Part shown: in pieces, positions 8,975-15,682 of the stretch
How the letters are laid out: each line of letters starts with the position of its first letter
How positions within the stretch are numbered: the first letter of the stretch is position 1
Source: an uncultured Alphaproteobacteria bacterium
GTDB taxonomy: Bacteria > Pseudomonadota > Alphaproteobacteria > Rickettsiales > UBA1997
Direction of reading: 5' to 3'
DNA: 15,789 nucleotides
Assembly (NCBI GenBank): GCA_903927415.1
Contig: CAIYMZ010000151.1
Location: forward strand, 1-15,789
Translations under genes and position numbers: made by a program
Notes under the pieces: model-generated
What the model saw: only the letters and a program-made list of their open reading frames with translations
Told to the model about the DNA's origin: nothing
The model's database searches: none

Positions 8975-9434
8975 CTTTTTTATCTTTTTTATCGGATCCA
9001 AAAATAAATTTTCCCAAAAGGTCTTCAAGATTTATCGAAGATTGCGTGAACATAATTTCTTCGCCATCTTTTAAATTTTCTTCATCACCACCGGGAGTGA
9101 TCGATAAATATTTTGATCCAAGAAGTCCTTCGGAAGAAATTTTTGCAGAAGTGTCGGATGGAAGTTTTACGTTTTGATCGATGTTTAGTTTGAGTGTCGC
9201 GCGAAAATCTTTTTGATCCAAAAATTGATCTTCAATTGTGCCGATTTTTACGCCGGAAATTTTGATGTCACTTCCGCTAACAAGGCCATCGATATTTTCA
9301 AACTTAGCGATGAGGTGATAACCGCCAGAATTGTTGATTTTAGCGCTACGAAATGAGCTGAAGAAGAAAAAAATCGCACAAAATAAAACGAAAGTTCCAA
9401 CAATAATTTCGAAATAATTACTGGTTTTGTTCAT
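8961..9434 (-). CDS. mlaD: MlaD, MCE-domain substrate-binding protein of phospholipid transport
   Basis: MlaD is the inner-membrane-anchored MCE component of the Mla ABC system that traffics phospholipids between the membranes and maintains outer-membrane lipid asymmetry. The 157-residue protein has one N-terminal membrane segment (about residues 8-27) and an MCE domain (about 37-115) with FENIDGLVSGSDIKISGVKIG and the later SSEGLLGSKYLSI and PGG. A Lys/Asp-rich tail ends it. The ATG at 9434 follows a 76-bp gap after the NDUFA12-like gene and lacks a Shine-Dalgarno sequence. The mlaE and mlaF partners are not in the window, so the system is split, as is usual in alphaproteobacteria. Confidence 0.95.
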   Translation of the reverse strand: MNKTSNYFEIIVGTFVLFCAIFFFFSSFRSAKINNSGGYHLIAKFENIDGLVSGSDIKISGVKIGTIEDQFLDQKDFRATLKLNIDQNVKLPSDTSAKISSEGLLGSKYLSITPGGDEENLKDGEEIMFTQSSINLEDLLGKFIFGSDKKDKKDEQK

Positions 9435-9510
9435 GATTTTTTAGATTTTTTTTGAGAAGGAAATTTTAGGCGCAACTTATGAAGCGAGTTTTGAAAATCA
9501 AAATAAAAAA

Positions 9511-9831
9511 CTACTCTGCTTTCCAAGCCTCATAGACAGAGATAGTTTCTTTCTTTGATGAATTTTTTGGCGAGTAAGCACCTTTGGTTCCGGTTAAATT
9601 TGGCAGATGAATTTTTTGCCAGAAAAATTTTTGAATATTTTTTTGCGGTAAATTGTTGGTTGAATAATGAATCCAACTATGCCACTCCATCGGTATTTTA
9701 GAAGGCTCCACAATGCCTTTGTAAATCACAAATCTTTTCCCAATTTTATTTTGGAAATATTCGTTGCCGAATTCATCCATGCCAATTTTTTGGCAAAGTT
9801 TTTTTATAAAAAAATTGTTCAAGAAGCTCAT
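9511..9831 (-). CDS. NDUFA12/B17.2-like NADH:ubiquinone oxidoreductase accessory protein
   Basis: This is the bacterial relative of mitochondrial Complex I accessory subunit NDUFA12, found essentially in alphaproteobacteria. Seen in the sequence are IGMDEFGNEYF, RFVIYKG, PMEWHSWIHYS and PNLTGTKGAY near the C-terminus, matching the family pattern G-x-DE-x-GN-x-Y, then PxEWHxWxH, then PNxTGTxxAY. I start at ATG 9831 (106 residues), because the sequence upstream to a TTG at 9912 has no family features. It is the first gene of the minus-strand run and opens from the divergent intergenic region shared with the deubiquitinase-like gene. The presence of a Complex I supernumerary subunit implies an aerobic respiratory chain. 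Confidence 0.92.
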   Translation of the reverse strand: MSFLNNFFIKKLCQKIGMDEFGNEYFQNKIGKRFVIYKGIVEPSKIPMEWHSWIHYSTNNLPQKNIQKFFWQKIHLPNLTGTKGAYSPKNSSKKETISVYEAWKAE

Positions 9832-9875
9832 TTTGCTTGATTTAGTTGATGTCGCTGAGGAAAGTTTGAAATATA

Positions 9876-9901
9876 TTTTTTGTGTTGCGCAACTTAAAAA
9901 A
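9876..9901. promoter_or_regulatory. AT-flanked palindrome in the divergent intergenic region
   Basis: Centred between 9888 and 9889 is a perfect 10-bp palindrome, GTTGCGCAAC (9884-9893). After two mismatched positions on each side it is extended by six T on the left (9876-9881) and six A on the right (9896-9901), so 22 of 26 positions are symmetric. There is no loop, which favours a protein-binding operator over an RNA hairpin. It lies 44 bp upstream of the NDUFA12-like ATG and 53 bp upstream of the deubiquitinase-like ATG, suitable for controlling either gene. No convincing -35/-10 pair could be assigned in the surrounding A/T-rich DNA. Confidence 0.4.
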
Positions 9902-9954
9902 CGAGTCCGCAAAAATCAAAGTGAAAATTTTTTAACAAAAAAATTTAGAAATTT

Positions 9955-11661
9955 ATGGCTCGTCCAACTAGCAGAGCTACAGTCCCTCCGTCTCCTAGCA
10001 GAGCTACAGTTCTATCTCAACCAGCGGCAGTAGGTCAGATGCCAGTGGAGGATAGAGGAGCGACAGCGGCTCTTAGAAGAAAAATTGCTGAGGTGATGAG
10101 AGATAGAACGCTTTCTCCTCAGGCAAGGGTTCGTCAAAGAGAAGAGCTGTTGCGATTAGTCAAACATAGAAATCCTGGAAATCAGAATTTCAGAAATCTG
10201 TATGAAAACAAGGGCAGGCCTCAAGATGCCTCTGAATTTGTGGGAGAGCTTCTGAATGCTGCGGCAGGTGATAATTCACAATTATTTGAGCAAAATTTTG
10301 CACAACAAGGTGGTATTACATATGAGACAGGAAGACAAGAGGCATCTACTCTTGCGCAGCTTTCAATACCAGGTGGTGCTCAGCTATCAGTTACAGACCT
10401 GTTTAGATATCAAGAACAGTTTCGGGCATCCGACACTGTAGGCGTAGAGACAAAATCAAAATCAATCTGCGCTCCAACTGCGCAAGAGCTCTGTATCAGC
10501 CTTAAGCGTTTTAATGAGGATGGGAGTAAAAACAGCACTCCTGTGAGGTTGGATAATATCGAAGTAGAGGCCACTGATGGTTCTCGTCGTAGGTTTGAAC
10601 CTACAGCTTTCATCGTTCACTCTGGTGCTGGGTTAGATAATGGTCACTATTTTTCCTACGTGAAAGAGAGGAGAGGGTGGGTTTGCTACGATGACGATGC
10701 TACTCCTAGAATCGTGCCACAAGCTGAAATGGAAGAAACGTTACGAAGTGGTAGTGTTAGAGGAAGAGGGCAGGCATACATGGTTAAATATTCCAGTCTT
10801 GATGCTCCAAAACCAGCGCTGCCTGCTCCGCAAAATGGTACGGTAAATTTTGATCGTGTGCATGGAAATAGATGCTGGGCTAATGCCGCGATGAGTTTCA
10901 TGTCATCCTTCACATCACTTGGATTAGAAAGAGAGCTTGAAGCGGATCGTCAGCCAGAAAGACCAGAAAGAGCTGCTCCTGCTCGTGCTACAGTTTCAGC
11001 TCCTGCTCGTGCTGCGGCTCCTTTAAGATCACAACCTACATCACAACCAGCCAGAAGGCGAAGAGTAGGGTTTCGTGAAGATGATGAGGTTCATGCAATT
11101 GATGCTGAGGCGCCAGCAAATCATCATTTGTCGGCAACTCGTGATCCGTCAAGACCAGCATCAAGAGCTGCGGTAATATCTCCTCCTCCGACAGCTCGCC
11201 GCACTGCTACTACACCATCACCCACCACGCCGCTAGCATCTAGGCCAGTTGCAACCAGACCTCCTTCTCCTCCAGAAACAGCAGAAGAACCAACGGTAGA
11301 TACGAGACCAGCAAGACCAATATTTGCTGATATGCATGACAGATTTTTAGCAAAAAAAGAAGCGGAGAGAAAAGCTAGGGTAGATCTCGTAAAAATAACA
11401 TCTGCTGGTGTGGCGGAAATTAAAGTTGGAGATGGATTGTTGAAGCTTGAGAAAGACAACTTGCGATGGACATCAGAATTAAATTCAGACGGAACAATCA
11501 GAATTAAGATCAACGAAGGCAAATTCAAAGCAGAGTTGATGGAGTATTGCACAGATAAGACCGATAATATTGCTGTGCCAAGAACAGCAATTAAACTTCT
11601 CATCGTCAAAGCCTTAGCGGCAGATCGCGACCAGAATACTGGAAGAGGAGTTGGTGGCTAA
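9955..11661 (+). CDS. USP-family (peptidase C19) deubiquitinase-like protein with permuted catalytic boxes
   Basis: The 568-residue protein carries the marks of a ubiquitin-specific protease in an unusual order. PQDASEFVGELL (89-100) matches the QQDAHEFL box. LSIPGGAQLSVTDLF (136-150) matches the LSL/sleelL region. ELCISLKRF (178-186) matches the LxIxLKRF strand. NGHYFSYV carries His231, WVCYDDD carries Asp246, and AYMVKY (274-279) matches the motif that closes USP domains. Only then comes the Cys box, GNRCWANAAMSFM with Cys307, normally the first element. A TAG at 9946-9948, in frame just upstream, and the divergent neighbour exclude a missed N-terminal Cys box. Residues 331-455 are an Arg/Pro/Ala-rich disordered linker with RRRR at 367-370. 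Residues about 460-568 form an unrecognised Lys-containing domain ending in GG. There is no signal peptide. Bacteria lack canonical ubiquitin, so a secreted host-directed effector is likely; the secretion route is unknown. A degenerate or inactive enzyme is possible. Confidence 0.85.
   Translation: MARPTSRATVPPSPSRATVLSQPAAVGQMPVEDRGATAALRRKIAEVMRDRTLSPQARVRQREELLRLVKHRNPGNQNFRNLYENKGRPQDASEFVGELLNAAAGDNSQLFEQNFAQQGGITYETGRQEASTLAQLSIPGGAQLSVTDLFRYQEQFRASDTVGVETKSKSICAPTAQELCISLKRFNEDGSKNSTPVRLDNIEVEATDGSRRRFEPTAFIVHSGAGLDNGHYFSYVKERRGWVCYDDDATPRIVPQAEMEETLRSGSVRGRGQAYMVKYSSLDAPKPALPAPQNGTVNFDRVHGNRCWANAAMSFMSSFTSLGLERELEADRQPERPERAAPARATVSAPARAAAPLRSQPTSQPARRRRVGFREDDEVHAIDAEAPANHHLSATRDPSRPASRAAVISPPPTARRTATTPSPTTPLASRPVATRPPSPPETAEEPTVDTRPARPIFADMHDRFLAKKEAERKARVDLVKITSAGVAEIKVGDGLLKLEKDNLRWTSELNSDGTIRIKINEGKFKAELMEYCTDKTDNIAVPRTAIKLLIVKALAADRDQNTGRGVGG
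9968..10010 (+). repeat. Direct repeat of 16 bp at the start of the deubiquitinase-like gene
   Basis: The 16-mer ctagcagagctacagt occurs at 9968-9983 and again at 9995-10010, a 27-bp period, encoding two SRATV units (residues 6-10 and 15-19). Exact identity of the two copies indicates recent slippage or duplication. Confidence 0.85.
10975..11013 (+). repeat. Direct repeat of 15 bp in the linker of the deubiquitinase-like gene
   Basis: The 15-mer gctcctgctcgtgct occurs at 10975-10989 and 10999-11013 with a 24-bp period, encoding two APARA units within the low-complexity linker just after the Cys box. It points to expansion of the linker by short tandem duplication. Confidence 0.8.
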
Positions 11662-11759
11662 GTTTGTTTTTAGATTTGTTTTTTCAAAAGATTGCTGAAA
11701 AACTTAACGACGTAGTCCTCTAGAAAATATTTCTCGATAATTCCTAAATTCCTCCAAAA

Positions 11760-13853
11760 GTGTTAAAAATTAAAACTGCTATCAAGCCTTGGGTTATGCT
11801 GGTTTTTGCGGTTTTTTTTATTTTTAATTCCGATGCTAAGTCAAAAGAATTAAAACCAATTTCACAAAGATTATGGCATGGAATTACCGCGAGTGATTTT
11901 GAAATTTTAAAAAAAATTAGTGCTGAGATAGAAAATAAAAATTATGACGAAGCCCTCGCCTATGTTGTAAAAATGAAGAATGATCAGGCGAAAGATCTAC
12001 AAAAAAAATCAGAATTTTATGATGCGATAACTGACATAATTTTGTGGAATAAATTTAGCGGAAAGATTGATGCAGAAAAAATTTCCTTCAGCGACATTTC
12101 TCGTTTTGCGGTAGATAATTCGTTTTATCCAAATATTTCTGACATCAGGCGCAACATTGAAAGAGTAGCTGTTGCGAATAACATTCCTTACCAAGTTAGT
12201 GAACAATATTTTAATTCAAATCCAGCTGGAACCATCGAGTCAAAAATTTATTTAGCGCAGTCAAAAATAGATTTTTTATCACGTTCAAAACTTTCAGAAA
12301 TTGAAAAAAATAAAGCACAAAAAGAAGTTCAAAATTTGATTGCAGGAATTTGGGTAAAGGAAAATTTTTCTACTGATGGTGAAAAAAATTTTCTTACAAA
12401 ATATCAAACTCAGCTTGGTGAAATTGATCACATTAATCGTATCGAGCGACTATTGTGGGATGGAAAAATTGATGATGCTAAGCGAATAATGAGCTTTGTT
12501 AATGAAGACCATCAACAGCTTTTTGCGGCGATAATTGAGTTACAAGATTCGCCAAAATACATCGATAAAATTATTCTCTCGGTACCTAGAAAATTAAGAT
12601 CAAATGAAGGTTTATATTATCGCAGAATTTTGTGGTATAAATCGAAAGATAAACTCGATGATTTGCTCGATTTGATGATTGATTTGCCAGAAAAGTCTTT
12701 GGCGCCAGATAAGTGGTGGAGTTTGCGCAGGCTCTACGGACGCGAGATGTTAAAACAGAAAAAATACAAAATTGCCTACAAGCTGATTGCGGCGCATAAT
12801 TTGCCAAAAACTTCGACTGACTTTTGGGAAGCAGAATGGACTGCCGGTTGGATTGCATTGCGTTTTTTAGATGAGCCAAAAGAGGCTTATGCTCGTTTTG
12901 AAAATCTTTACAAAAATGTTTCGCAGCCAGTCACGCTTTCGCGCGGAGCTTACTGGTTGGCGATGGCATCAGAGGCGATGGGTGATAAGAAAAAAGCAAT
13001 TGAGTGGTATAAAGTTGCGGCAAAATATCCGATATTTTTTTACGGACAATTGGCAATCCACAAGCATCGCATGCTTGATTCTGTTGGCGCTCAAGGTGAT
13101 ATAATTCTGCCAAAAGATCCCGATATCACCGGTCGCGATATGAATAAAATTGCCGAATCAAGGGCGGCGCAAGTTGCTTACTTATTGGCGATGACTGGTG
13201 ACAAAAATAATGCCGGAAAAATTTTTGAATGGTTGGTTAATAACTCGCCGACTGAAGGACAAATCGCCGTCATCATGAAAATCATCAATGAGCTCGATGA
13301 TCGTCAGCTTGATGCAAAAATTTCTCGTGTTGCGGCGAAGAAAAATGTTTTTTTTATCAAGGATAAATTTCAAATCGTGCAAGAAGTTGCTAGTGATGAA
13401 TATGCGCCACTAGTGCATGCGATCATCAAACAGGAAAGTGGATTTGCACCGATGGCGCTTAGTCAAGTTGGTGCGATCGGATTCATGCAATTAATGCCAG
13501 GAACGGCAAAGTTGGTGGCTAAGGATATGGGAATCACTTACGACAAACACAAACTCGCAACCGACATCAAATACAATGTTCAGCTTGGTTCACACTACAT
13601 CAAAAAATTAATCGATCGTTTTGAAGGTTCCGAAATGCTAGCGATCGCTTCCTACAATGCTGGCCCCAACGCCACGCAACGTTGGATTAACGAATTCTAC
13701 GATCCACGCCAAGAAAAAGACATTGATCGCGTGGTGGATTGGATCGAGTTGATTACTTACTCCGAAACTAGAAATTACGTGCAGCGAATTATGGAAAATT
13801 TGATCGTTTACAAATATTTGATGTCGAGATCGAACTACGATGTGGTTCGATAA
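11760..13853 (+). CDS. slt: Soluble lytic murein transglycosylase, Slt70-like
   Basis: The enzyme cleaves the MurNAc-GlcNAc bond in peptidoglycan to give 1,6-anhydro ends, acting in the periplasm. The 697-residue protein starts at a GTG. The GTG start keeps the basic residues before the hydrophobic segment (PWVMLVFAVFFIF, likely cleaved near residue 26), whereas the next ATG at 11796 would remove them. Residues about 35-530 are helical, as in the U-shaped superhelical domain of Slt70. The C-terminal SLT domain contains IIKQESGF with catalytic Glu559, GAIGFMQLMPGTA (571-583), ASYNAGPN (to residue 637) and NYVQRIMENLIVYKY. The gene starts 98 bp after the deubiquitinase-like gene, and that gap holds no clear terminator or promoter. 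It ends at the double-hairpin element before purF. Together with MurD it shows active peptidoglycan synthesis and turnover. Confidence 0.95.
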   Translation: MLKIKTAIKPWVMLVFAVFFIFNSDAKSKELKPISQRLWHGITASDFEILKKISAEIENKNYDEALAYVVKMKNDQAKDLQKKSEFYDAITDIILWNKFSGKIDAEKISFSDISRFAVDNSFYPNISDIRRNIERVAVANNIPYQVSEQYFNSNPAGTIESKIYLAQSKIDFLSRSKLSEIEKNKAQKEVQNLIAGIWVKENFSTDGEKNFLTKYQTQLGEIDHINRIERLLWDGKIDDAKRIMSFVNEDHQQLFAAIIELQDSPKYIDKIILSVPRKLRSNEGLYYRRILWYKSKDKLDDLLDLMIDLPEKSLAPDKWWSLRRLYGREMLKQKKYKIAYKLIAAHNLPKTSTDFWEAEWTAGWIALRFLDEPKEAYARFENLYKNVSQPVTLSRGAYWLAMASEAMGDKKKAIEWYKVAAKYPIFFYGQLAIHKHRMLDSVGAQGDIILPKDPDITGRDMNKIAESRAAQVAYLLAMTGDKNNAGKIFEWLVNNSPTEGQIAVIMKIINELDDRQLDAKISRVAAKKNVFFIKDKFQIVQEVASDEYAPLVHAIIKQESGFAPMALSQVGAIGFMQLMPGTAKLVAKDMGITYDKHKLATDIKYNVQLGSHYIKKLIDRFEGSEMLAIASYNAGPNATQRWINEFYDPRQEKDIDRVVDWIELITYSETRNYVQRIMENLIVYKYLMSRSNYDVVR

Positions 13854-13869
13854 AAGCACTAAATGACCA

Positions 13870-13962
13870 CGTCATCCTTGGAGCTCTGCTCCGAGGATCT
13901 CATGAGTTTAGCTCCGTAGTTCTAACTCCCGAGATCCTCGACGCTTTGCGTCAAGGATGACG
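13870..13962. repeat. Double-hairpin palindromic intergenic element
   Basis: Outer arms CGTCATCCTTG (13870-13880) and CAAGGATGACG (13952-13962) are perfect inverted repeats, as are the inner arms CGAGGATCTC (13892-13901) and GAGATCCTCG (13931-13940). Each half also folds on itself: 13874-13884 pairs with 13888-13898 around a 3-nt loop (one G-T wobble), and the right half forms a similar 11-bp hairpin around TTT with one mismatch. The GTCATCC...GGATCTC pattern is typical of dispersed repeats in alphaproteobacteria. It lies between slt and purF and may end the slt transcript, although no U-tract follows. The outer end matches the left edge of the window. Confidence 0.8.
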
Positions 13963-13994
13963 AGAGCGCGAAGAGACTAACTAAAATCCTTAAA

Positions 13995-15431
13995 ATGACT
14001 TACGACTCAGTTCTTGACGAACTTCACGAAGAATGCGGAATTTTTGGAATCTTCGGATCGCCTGACGCCGCCGTAAACACTGCTCTTGGGCTTCACGCCT
14101 TGCAGCATCGTGGACAAGAGGCAGCTGGAATAATTTCGATGTCAGGCGAACTTTTCTCGGCGCATTTTGCGGATGGTTTGGTTGCGGATAATTTTACTTC
14201 CGCGGAAGTGGTGCAAAAACTCGAAGGCGATTCGGCAATCGGCCACGTGCGCTACTCCACCGCCGGTAAAAAAACCGCGCGGAACTTTCAGCCAATTTAC
14301 GCGCAGTTTAGTTTCGGATTTTTGGCAATCGCTCACAATGGCAACCTCACCAACGCCAACACGTTGCGCAATCGCTTGATCAAACGTGGCTCGATTTTTC
14401 AATCGACGATGGATACCGAAATCATCATTCACCTCATCGCACTCAGTCAAAAAGCGACGCTGCAGGAAAAAATAATCGACGCCACTTCACAGATCGAAGG
14501 TGCATTTTCGCTCGTCATTATTCACAAGGATGGAATCGTGGCACTGCGTGATCCACACGGCGTTCGTCCGCTTTCGCTGGCACGACTCGGAGAGGCTTAT
14601 GTCGTGGCTTCAGAAACTTGTGCCTTCGACATTATCGGCGCCAAATTCGAGCGCGACATTGCTCACGGCGAGATGATTTTAATCGACAAAAGTGGCGTCA
14701 AATCGCTGCAACCTTTCACTCCGCAATCGCCAAAATTTTGCATTTTCGAATATGTTTATTTCGCTCGTCCTGACAGTGCGGTGGAAGGAAAAAATGTTTA
14801 CGAAATGCGCAAAAATATCGGTATTGAATTGGCGCGCGAATTGAAAATCGACGCTGACGTAATCGTTCCCGTGCCTGACTCCGGCGTGCCGGCGGCGATT
14901 GGTTACGCAATGGAATCAAAAATTCCTTTCGAGCTTGGGATCATCCGCAATCACTATGTCGGCCGCACTTTCATTGAGCCGACCGACCGCATTCGTCACT
15001 TCGGCGTCAAGCTAAAACACAATGCCAATCTCGCCGTGATCAAAGGCAAAAGAGTGGTTTTGATTGATGACAGCATTGTGCGAGGCACTACTTCAAAAAA
15101 AATTGTGCAGCTGATTCGCGACGCTGGAGCCACCGAAGTTCACATGCTGATTGCTTCGCCGCCAACAATCTCGCCTTGCTTCTACGGCGTCGACACGCCC
15201 GACAAAAAACATTTAATTGCGGCGAATAATTCCGTCGCAGAAATCGCCAAAATTATTGGCGTCGACACGCTGCGTTACATTTCGCTCGACGGCCTTTACC
15301 GCGCGATTTCAAAATCAAAACGTAACAACGAAAATCCGCAATATTGCGACGCTTGTTTTTCCGACCAATATCCCATTCGTTTAACTGATAAAAATGGTTG
15401 CGAAGCCCCACTTTTTGATTTGATGAAATAA
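13995..15431 (+). CDS. purF: Amidophosphoribosyltransferase PurF, Fe-S type
   Basis: PurF makes 5-phosphoribosylamine from PRPP and glutamine, the committed step of purine synthesis. The 478-residue protein begins with a 13-residue propeptide before Cys14 (EECGIFGIFG), the N-terminal nucleophile after processing. The glutaminase domain shows LQHRGQEAAGI, GHVRYST, HNGNLTN and LRDPHGVRPL. The phosphoribosyltransferase domain has VVLIDDSIVRGTT (354-366). Cys249, Cys395 and the pair Cys451/Cys454 align by context with the four ligands of the 4Fe-4S cluster of Bacillus subtilis PurF, so an oxygen-sensitive cluster enzyme is likely. The gene is richer in C-ending codons than its neighbours. It lies behind the double-hairpin element with no Shine-Dalgarno sequence, and its stop is 4 bp before xseB. 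Confidence 0.97.
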   Translation: MTYDSVLDELHEECGIFGIFGSPDAAVNTALGLHALQHRGQEAAGIISMSGELFSAHFADGLVADNFTSAEVVQKLEGDSAIGHVRYSTAGKKTARNFQPIYAQFSFGFLAIAHNGNLTNANTLRNRLIKRGSIFQSTMDTEIIIHLIALSQKATLQEKIIDATSQIEGAFSLVIIHKDGIVALRDPHGVRPLSLARLGEAYVVASETCAFDIIGAKFERDIAHGEMILIDKSGVKSLQPFTPQSPKFCIFEYVYFARPDSAVEGKNVYEMRKNIGIELARELKIDADVIVPVPDSGVPAAIGYAMESKIPFELGIIRNHYVGRTFIEPTDRIRHFGVKLKHNANLAVIKGKRVVLIDDSIVRGTTSKKIVQLIRDAGATEVHMLIASPPTISPCFYGVDTPDKKHLIAANNSVAEIAKIIGVDTLRYISLDGLYRAISKSKRNNENPQYCDACFSDQYPIRLTDKNGCEAPLFDLMK

Positions 15432-15435
15432 AATT

Positions 15436-15663
15436 ATGGCAAAACTATCTCAAAAAAATTTCGAGAAAAAAATTTCTAAAATGCGTTTTGAAGATGCGCT
15501 GGAGCGGTTAGAAGAGGTTGTTGAAACTTTGTCTTCACAAAAAATAAATCTCGATTTGATGATTGAACTTTATGCAGAAGGAAATGCGCTTCGAGAACAT
15601 TGCGTTAAAAAACTTGATGAAGCAAAAATGAAAATCGAAATAATTTCTTCTCTTAAAAATTAA
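15436..15663 (+). CDS. xseB: Exodeoxyribonuclease VII small subunit
   Basis: XseB pairs with XseA to form exonuclease VII, which degrades single-stranded DNA in both directions. The 75-residue length is typical. The sequence RFEDALERLEEVVETL, then LDLMIELYAEGNALREHC and a C-terminal LDEAKMKIE, matches the family pattern FEeALxxLExIVexLE, then YxxGxxLxxxC, then LxxAxxKI. It forms helical hairpins. The ATG follows the purF stop by 4 bp with no Shine-Dalgarno sequence, so it is probably translated by coupling with purF. XseA is not in the window. Confidence 0.94.
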   Translation: MAKLSQKNFEKKISKMRFEDALERLEEVVETLSSQKINLDLMIELYAEGNALREHCVKKLDEAKMKIEIISSLKN

Positions 15664-15682
15664 CCTAAATTTCCTAATTCCG

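Noticed and set aside
8975..9028. Longer DUF2155 protein starting at 9028
   Set aside because: It would place 18 residues before a normal signal peptide and overlap mlaD by 68 bp.
9832..9912. Longer N-terminus for the NDUFA12-like gene from a TTG at 9912
   Set aside because: The added 27 residues have no family features, and the ATG at 9831 gives the expected start of the protein.
9764..10033. Plus-strand frame that could extend the deubiquitinase upstream and supply an N-terminal Cys box
   Set aside because: It is in a different frame, antisense to the NDUFA12-like gene, contains no GNTC-like motif, and the true frame has a TAG at 9946-9948.
11124..11609. A 161-codon minus-strand frame opposite the 3' part of the deubiquitinase-like gene
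   Set aside because: Antisense shadow of the low-complexity linker and C-terminal domain; its apparent Gly/Val/Ala repeats mirror the Pro/Arg/Ala-rich codons of the sense strand.
11662..11759. Possible terminator or promoter between the deubiquitinase-like gene and slt
   Set aside because: No stable hairpin with a T-tract and no convincing -35/-10 pair with proper spacing; agaaaatatttct is too weak a symmetry to call.
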